Assembly (NCBI GenBank): GCA_026014515.1
Contig: JAOZIG010000496.1
Coordinates: 1 to 25,742, forward strand
DNA length: 25,742 nucleotides
Direction of reading: 5' to 3'
Source: Candidatus Bathyarchaeota archaeon
GTDB taxonomy: Archaea > Thermoproteota > Bathyarchaeia > TCS64
Positions 22,284-25,742 of this stretch are shown here, piece after piece. Position numbers and translations under genes: made by a program. Each line of letters starts with the position of its first letter. The stretch's first letter is position 1. The notes under the pieces are model-generated. The model was not told the origin of the DNA. It searched no databases and was given only the letters and a program-made list of their open reading frames with translations.

Positions 22284-22305
22284 TTGTGTTCATTATCCTC
22301 CTAGA

Positions 22306-22313
22306 CGTATAAA
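22306..22313 (-). promoter_or_regulatory. TATA box of Lrp-type gene
   Basis: Minus strand TTTATACG, about 26 nt before ATG 22283. A GGAGGATAATG sequence just before the gene lies upstream of the predicted transcription start and so is probably not used as a ribosome site. Confidence 0.55.
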
Positions 22314-22477
22314 TTTTTATGGTTTCTTCAGATATGTTGTGGTTTTCTTTAATCTTTTTTATGTTTTTTTTAATGATGTTAAAGATATTTTCTAGGATTT
22401 CCGCACTCTACATGGTTATGTCAAAACAACATCCTGTTAATCCCAATATTTGCATGTATGAAACAAACTCAGTTTTT

Positions 22478-22491
22478 TTTCTTTAAAGAAA
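22478..22491. repeat. Perfect 14-bp palindrome
   Basis: TTTCTTTAAAGAAA, with further copies of its half TTAAAGAAA/TTTCTTTAA at 22344-22352 and 22514-22522. Confidence 0.6.
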
Positions 22492-22606
22492 TTGTAGGAA
22501 AAACAAGCTTTGATTAAAGAAATTCATAATAAATAACGTGATAACTTAGATTTCTTAATGGGAGTTGATATAACCTGTATTGATAGTATATACAATCGTG
22601 CAAAAA

Positions 22607-22876
22607 ATGGAAGCAATAAACAAAATCCCCATATCCCTATACAAAAGCCTATCAGACAAACTAGTCTCCGTAATCCTCGACTCTGATGATCGCGACGCGA
22701 TATCAACAGAGGAGACGAAAAAAATCATTTATCTATGGAGACAAGATCAACTCACATCCCCCACGGGAATAGAGACACTGCTAAAGGCAGGGGTCAAGGT
22801 TGATCAGGTAGCAGTAGATAAGATACTGGATGATCTAGGACTCCAAGAAGTAGCGATTGCGGTCAAAGCCTTCTAA
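22607..22876 (+). CDS. Small acidic protein of unknown function
   Basis: 89 residues from ATG 22607 (MEAINKIPISLYKSL); an in-frame TTG at 22580 and GTG at 22598 are alternatives, and a GATATAAC box at 22566-22573 would put the transcript start near 22597. I do not recognise it. The sequence is mixed helical (DKLVSVILDSDDRDAIS, ETKKIIYLWRQDQLTSPTGIETLLKAGVKVDQVAVDKILDDLGLQEVAIAVKAF) and has no cysteines, signal peptide or membrane span. The DQVAVDKILDDLGL segment could be a helical hairpin. It precedes a stand-alone RAM-domain gene by 38 bases and may be linked with the Lrp-type system. Confidence 0.6.
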   Translation: MEAINKIPISLYKSLSDKLVSVILDSDDRDAISTEETKKIIYLWRQDQLTSPTGIETLLKAGVKVDQVAVDKILDDLGLQEVAIAVKAF

Positions 22877-22914
22877 TATTTATACTCTTTTCGTTCTATT
22901 TGTTTGAGGCGTGA

Positions 22915-23163
22915 ATGATGGTTACGAGCTATACGTTAGCAAGGGTGAAGCCGACAAAAGATGTGATTGTATATGACATCGTGAAAGCTCTACCTTCTGT
23001 TAAAGAAGTCATTACTACCTATGGTGAGTACGATTTAATCATAAAGATTGAAGTAGACTCCTTAGCAGCGTTGGATGACTTTGTCTTTAACAAGCTTAGA
23101 ATAATAGAAGGCATAGATTCAACAACTACACTGATTAGCGCTAATTTCCCTACTACAAAATGA
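22915..23163 (+). CDS. Stand-alone Lrp/AsnC ligand-binding (RAM) domain
   Basis: 82 residues that are the C-terminal RAM domain of Lrp/AsnC proteins with no DNA-binding part: TLARVKPTKDVIVYDIVKALPSVKEVITTYGEYDLIIKIEVDSLAALDDFVFNKLRIIEGIDSTTTLI. The YGEYDLI loop is the usual effector-site strand. Such proteins bind amino acids on their own or mix with full-length Lrp oligomers. A full Lrp protein is encoded 630 bases away. GAGG stands seven bases before the first of two ATG codons, and a TTTATAC box near 22880-22886 precedes it. The CBS gene follows one base after the stop. Confidence 0.85.
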   Translation: MMVTSYTLARVKPTKDVIVYDIVKALPSVKEVITTYGEYDLIIKIEVDSLAALDDFVFNKLRIIEGIDSTTTLISANFPTTK

Positions 23164-23173
23164 GGTGTTTGAT

Positions 23174-23593
23174 TTGAAGTTCCCATCTGTTGTCTCTGAT
23201 GTGATGAAGGATATCATCTCAATTGAGGCAGATGTTTTCATCTCTGAGGCAGCCCAAAGGATGATCGAAAACAAGATCGGCAGCATAATAATCACAGAGA
23301 ACGGAGAACCAAAGGGAATCATAACCCGTTCAGACATGATTAAAAGAGTGATAGTAACACACAAGGACCCACGCGAAACCACCGCGGGCTCTGTGATGTC
23401 CAAGCCATTAATCAGTATAGAAGCATGTACCCCCATACTTGACGCAATGAGATACATACGTGACCATGATATCAACCAAGTCCTGCTATCTGAAAACTCA
23501 AAGTTTGTAGGCATTGTCTCTGAGGGAGACTTGGTACGCGCCGTAACACTGTGTTCACTTACACAGTTCAGTTCACTGCTTCGCAGACCATAA
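23174..23593 (+). CDS. CBS-domain pair protein
   Basis: About 139 residues made of two CBS motifs: VSDVMKDIISIEADVFISEAAQRMIENKIGSIIITENGEPKGIITRSDMIKRV and SVMSKPLISIEACTPILDAMRYIRDHDINQVLLSENSKFVGIVSEGDLVRAV. CBS pairs bind adenine nucleotides such as AMP, ATP or SAM and act as energy or cofactor sensors. The start is set at TTG 23174 since GAGGTG (23162-23167) lies six bases before it; GTG 23165 is part of that Shine-Dalgarno and adds only three residues. It is packed directly behind the RAM-domain gene, so the two sensors are probably co-expressed. A hairpin plus T tract follows. Confidence 0.88.
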   Translation: MKFPSVVSDVMKDIISIEADVFISEAAQRMIENKIGSIIITENGEPKGIITRSDMIKRVIVTHKDPRETTAGSVMSKPLISIEACTPILDAMRYIRDHDINQVLLSENSKFVGIVSEGDLVRAVTLCSLTQFSSLLRRP

Positions 23594-23603
23594 CCCTGTA
23601 TCA

Positions 23604-23627
23604 GAAAAGGAACCTTTTTCCCTTTTC
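23604..23627 (+). terminator. Hairpin and T-tract terminator
   Basis: AAAAGG-AA-CCTTTT (23605-23618) is a tight inverted repeat followed by further T and C runs, just after the CBS gene. Confidence 0.5.
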
Positions 23628-23646
23628 AACCATTCATAGCCGTGTC

Positions 23647-23991
23647 ATGAGTGATGAAAAACTCAGCCTAGCTGATATTCTATACAAGAACCGGAGCTTT
23701 GTCTTGGCTATGCTTGGAGTACCTGTATTTGGGATGGCTATCGCAGCAGGTTTGATCATCTATATAAAACCAGACAACATGATCGTGGTCCTCGGCGTCA
23801 TACTATTCGTAGCCGTACAATACATAATGACCATGTTCTTCTGGATGAAACGAGTCGAAAAACTAGCGAAAAACAAAACACCCGAAAAGAAAGAAGTCAT
23901 AGAGACATCCTCTGCAAAACCGATTGTAGCCGAAGTTGAAGGTGTGCTTGAGCCAGAGGAAAAGCGTGTTTTTCCTGTAAAGGATGAGTGA
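23647..23991 (+). CDS. Two-span membrane protein of unknown function
   Basis: 114 residues from ATG 23647 (MSDEKLSLADILYKNRSFVLAMLG). Two hydrophobic segments (about 18-41 and 46-69) form a hairpin, followed by a charged tail of about 45 residues rich in Lys, Glu and Pro (KNKTPEKKEVIETSSAKP). The frame is open upstream into the CBS gene, but that part is not protein-like. No family is recognised. It lies 130 bases ahead of the A-ATPase subunit I gene; it is too short for subunit I or K and has no glycine-rich c-ring motif, so a place in the ATP synthase is not shown. Confidence 0.65.
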   Translation: MSDEKLSLADILYKNRSFVLAMLGVPVFGMAIAAGLIIYIKPDNMIVVLGVILFVAVQYIMTMFFWMKRVEKLAKNKTPEKKEVIETSSAKPIVAEVEGVLEPEEKRVFPVKDE

Positions 23992-24006
23992 GAAAATATT
24001 ACTCAC
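23988..24006 (+). repeat. Short stem-loop over the stop codon
   Basis: GTGAG (23988-23992) and CTCAC (24002-24006) are inverted repeats around a 9-base AT-rich loop. The stop codon of the 2-TM gene is inside the left arm. No T tract follows, so a terminator role is uncertain. Confidence 0.35.
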
Positions 24007-24080
24007 GCCCTATTGAGGCTTGTAGAGAAATTACCATAGGAATTATAGTCATTACTAGACTCCGTTTCGTATTCGGAAAC

Positions 24081-24089
24081 CTTTTTATC
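24081..24089 (+). promoter_or_regulatory. TATA box of A-ATPase subunit I gene
   Basis: CTTTTTATC after a GGAAAC BRE-like stretch (24075-24080), predicted start near 24111. AAGGTG (24105-24110), ten bases before the ATG, could be the ribosome site only if transcription starts a little earlier. Confidence 0.45.
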
Positions 24090-24120
24090 AAAAAGAAATC
24101 CTATAAGGTGAATCACTTTG

Positions 24121-25742
24121 ATGAAAAAGGTCACCATCCTTACTCCACCAGAGTATGAGGGACTGGTCCTTGAATCCCTCGGAAAAGCCCGAGTAACGCA
24201 GCTCAAGCACGTTACAGGCTCCGAGTTTGAGGGACTTGAAGCACCCGTTGAACAAAAGGTGGATTATAAGGAACTCTACCAGAGAGTCCGGACCCGCTTG
24301 CTTGAGCCACTTGGCCTAGAATTGAACGAAGTTACGCGGGTGACCCCAAGCACTGAAGAACTTAGGGAATTTGCACGGGACCCGGAAGGCAAGGTAGACT
24401 CGCTAATTAAGGAGGCTGACAGCCTCATCAGTAAGATCAAAACCAGCCAGGAAGAGGTCCACGCTCAAAATAACAAGCTAATCTCTGAGTTACAGGCCAA
24501 ACTTGAGGCAGAGGAAGAGGACCTTAACAAGGCAAAGTCTGAACTCATCAAACAGCTTGAGAACATTGACGCAAGCAAAGTCGCACAGTATCAAGAACGC
24601 CTCAAACTGAAAACAAGGCTTGACTCGCTTTCCGCGCTTGAACCAGATGAGTTGAAGAACTGCTTTGCGGTTGGTGTTGTAAAAACTGATTTCATACCCC
24701 AGATGAACGAGTACCTAAAACGGTACCAGAACACATACTCAAAAGTCTCTGAGCTTAACAAAGATGAGAGCCTATTATTCGTCTTTGGCGACGATGATAG
24801 CAAGAAATGGATAGACGCCCTCTTCTTAGTCTACGATATCCGGGATATCTTTGATGTCCTAGATCCTGCTGATGTACTCTTAGTGCTCGATGAGAGCAAA
24901 AGGCAAGGCGCCATCAAGAAGTACAAGGAGAGACTCAGTAGCTTAGAGAAGGAAGCCATTCCCCCCGAGTCCGAAACCAAAGAGGAGAAAGAACTCAGGC
25001 AAAAGATCGAGGCAATGGAATCAGAGCACGAGAAACGTGTAACCGACCTCAAAGAAGAGTACGACTCCAAGATAAAGTCAAACGAGGAGATGCACACAAA
25101 TCAACTCAAGGAGTTACAGGAGGAGCAGAAGGAATCCTATGGTGTCATCGCATATTATGCACGTGTTGTCTGGATGTACTCGAGGAAGAACACACATGTT
25201 CTTAGAGGTAAGGTAATCAGCGTTATACAAGGTTACACACCTGAAAACAAGATAGACGATCTCCGTAAAGCAGTCGAAGAAGTTGAGAAAGCGGTAGGAG
25301 AAAGAATCTTCGTCGAGATAGCAGAGCTAGACGAGGGCGATCACCATGCTCCTACACCCGAGAAAGACTTCAAATCAGATAAACTACAGCCACTCTGGAT
25401 ACTCACAAGACTCAGGGGTTGGCCTGGAGCCGAGGAACTTAACCCAGGCTATATCAGCGTATTGGTATTCTGTTTCCAGTTCGGTTTGATGTTCGGAGAC
25501 ATCGGTCAAGGACTTGTGTTCCTTGCGCTGGGTCTTGCACTCAACGGTAAGTACAAGGAGGGTATGATGAAGTACCTTTTCGCCTTGTTCGTGCCAATGG
25601 GTCTTGCAGCCATCGTATTTGGCTTCATGTATGACTCAATATTCCTGTATGAGCACGAGATCACCCACTGGTTAGTGCATTCACTACATTGGGAAGGAAT
25701 TTTTGACAGCCACGAGCATCTGCTGCATGTCATAACACCATT
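24121..25742 (+). CDS. atpI: A-type ATP synthase subunit I, C-terminus cut by window edge
   Basis: From ATG 24121 the frame stays open to the right edge, 540 codons of an expected 640-700. It is the stator and proton-path subunit I (subunit a of V-ATPases). The first 400 or so residues are a soluble arm with long coiled-coil stretches (about 95-165 and 260-345, rich in Glu and Lys). The membrane part starts near residue 440; FQFGLMFGDIGQG (about 453-465) is the family hallmark, followed by the spans FLALGLALN and YLFALFVPMGLAAIVFGFMYD. The proton-path arginine would lie beyond the edge. Gene order in archaeal ATP synthase operons predicts subunits K, E, C, F, A, B and D downstream. Confidence 0.93.
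   Translation, partial: MKKVTILTPPEYEGLVLESLGKARVTQLKHVTGSEFEGLEAPVEQKVDYKELYQRVRTRLLEPLGLELNEVTRVTPSTEELREFARDPEGKVDSLIKEADSLISKIKTSQEEVHAQNNKLISELQAKLEAEEEDLNKAKSELIKQLENIDASKVAQYQERLKLKTRLDSLSALEPDELKNCFAVGVVKTDFIPQMNEYLKRYQNTYSKVSELNKDESLLFVFGDDDSKKWIDALFLVYDIRDIFDVLDPADVLLVLDESKRQGAIKKYKERLSSLEKEAIPPESETKEEKELRQKIEAMESEHEKRVTDLKEEYDSKIKSNEEMHTNQLKELQEEQKESYGVIAYYARVVWMYSRKNTHVLRGKVISVIQGYTPENKIDDLRKAVEEVEKAVGERIFVEIAELDEGDHHAPTPEKDFKSDKLQPLWILTRLRGWPGAEELNPGYISVLVFCFQFGLMFGDIGQGLVFLALGLALNGKYKEGMMKYLFALFVPMGLAAIVFGFMYDSIFLYEHEITHWLVHSLHWEGIFDSHEHLLHVITP

Larger units (their letters stand above)
22284..22606. other. AT-rich intergenic region with repeated motif
   Basis: About 320 bases between the divergent Lrp gene and the next gene, with no convincing ORF. 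It holds the Lrp TATA box (22306-22313), a candidate TATA box for the plus-strand gene (22566-22573), and four copies of TTTCTTTAA or its complement TTAAAGAAA: 22344-22352, the overlapping pair inside the 14-bp palindrome 22478-22491, and 22514-22522. Long T runs lie on the plus strand around 22353-22371 and 22473-22480. Operators for the Lrp protein or an untranslated RNA are possible. Confidence 0.45.

Noticed and set aside
22251..22297. Nine-codon mini-ORF with a perfect GGAGG before the Lrp gene (minus strand, ATG AAC ACA...)
   Set aside because: The TATA box at 22306-22313 places the transcript start near 22283, downstream of GGAGG, so the mini-ORF would not be in the mRNA.
22412..22486. 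Plus-strand ORF of 24 codons in the AT-rich gap
   Set aside because: Too short, no ribosome site, and it ends inside the palindrome; composition matches noncoding flanks.
24003..25733. Minus-strand open frames under the ATP synthase gene
   Set aside because: The plus-strand frame is open throughout and shows coiled coils and the subunit I membrane motif.
1..25742. CRISPR arrays, rRNA, insertion sequences
   Set aside because: No regularly spaced direct repeats, rRNA-like conserved stretches or transposase motifs were seen on reading both strands.

Overview
The window is archaeal. It carries transcription factor B, a crenarchaeal-size XPF-type nuclease, an archaellin with a class III signal peptide, a SufBC pair without SufD/S/E, an A-type ATP synthase subunit I, archaeal BRE/TATA promoters and a tRNA-Arg. 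Base composition looks intermediate by eye. The mix (archaellin, type III CoA-transferase, DUF4386/DUF4013 membrane proteins, mid GC) would suit an uncultured lineage such as a Thorarchaeota-like Asgard or a Bathyarchaeia, but this is a guess and no marker here settles it.

Layout. 1-2534 (minus): an MFS transporter cut by the left edge and a beta-CASP RNase J-like nuclease. 2609-4202 (plus): MobB overlapping an XPF/ERCC4 nuclease, then tRNA-Arg(CCG). 4206-7896: a TetR regulator divergent from an operon of DUF4386, DUF4013, a zinc-free MDR oxidoreductase and a 4-TM protein, with a long palindrome between them. 7948-9061: a TusA-like sulfur carrier facing two tandem rhodaneses. 9152-11447: two more paralogous MDR oxidoreductases and another small 4-TM protein. 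11448-12252: a TIGR04076-type protein and an unknown glycine-rich protein. 12375-14251: SufC-SufB. 14387-16321: ArgS. 16322-18105 (minus): family 4 uracil-DNA glycosylase and a CaiB/BaiF CoA-transferase. 18163-18786 (minus): an apparently solitary archaellin. 18922-22277: regulators (ModE-like, PadR-like, TFB, an RHH-like protein, Lrp/AsnC) and an FMN-barrel protein. 22607-23991: an unknown small protein, a stand-alone RAM domain, a CBS-pair protein and a 2-TM protein. 24121 to the right edge: A-ATPase subunit I, probably the start of the ATP synthase operon.

How genes relate. The clearest regulatory unit is TetR plus the divergent membrane/oxidoreductase operon; the MDR-plus-4-TM pairing recurs 3.5 kb away around a sulfur-transfer cassette. 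Sulfur handling (TusA, two rhodaneses, SufBC) and molybdenum handling (MobB, ModE-like) are recurring themes. The genome is tightly packed: several convergent pairs touch or overlap, and operon genes use ATGA/GTGA overlaps.

Promoter reading. Many first genes have a TATA-like box centred about 25-29 nt before the start codon, which implies leaderless mRNAs; others have a short leader with a Shine-Dalgarno (SD) sequence. I used this geometry to pick several starts. I see no CRISPR array, rRNA, transposase or integrase.
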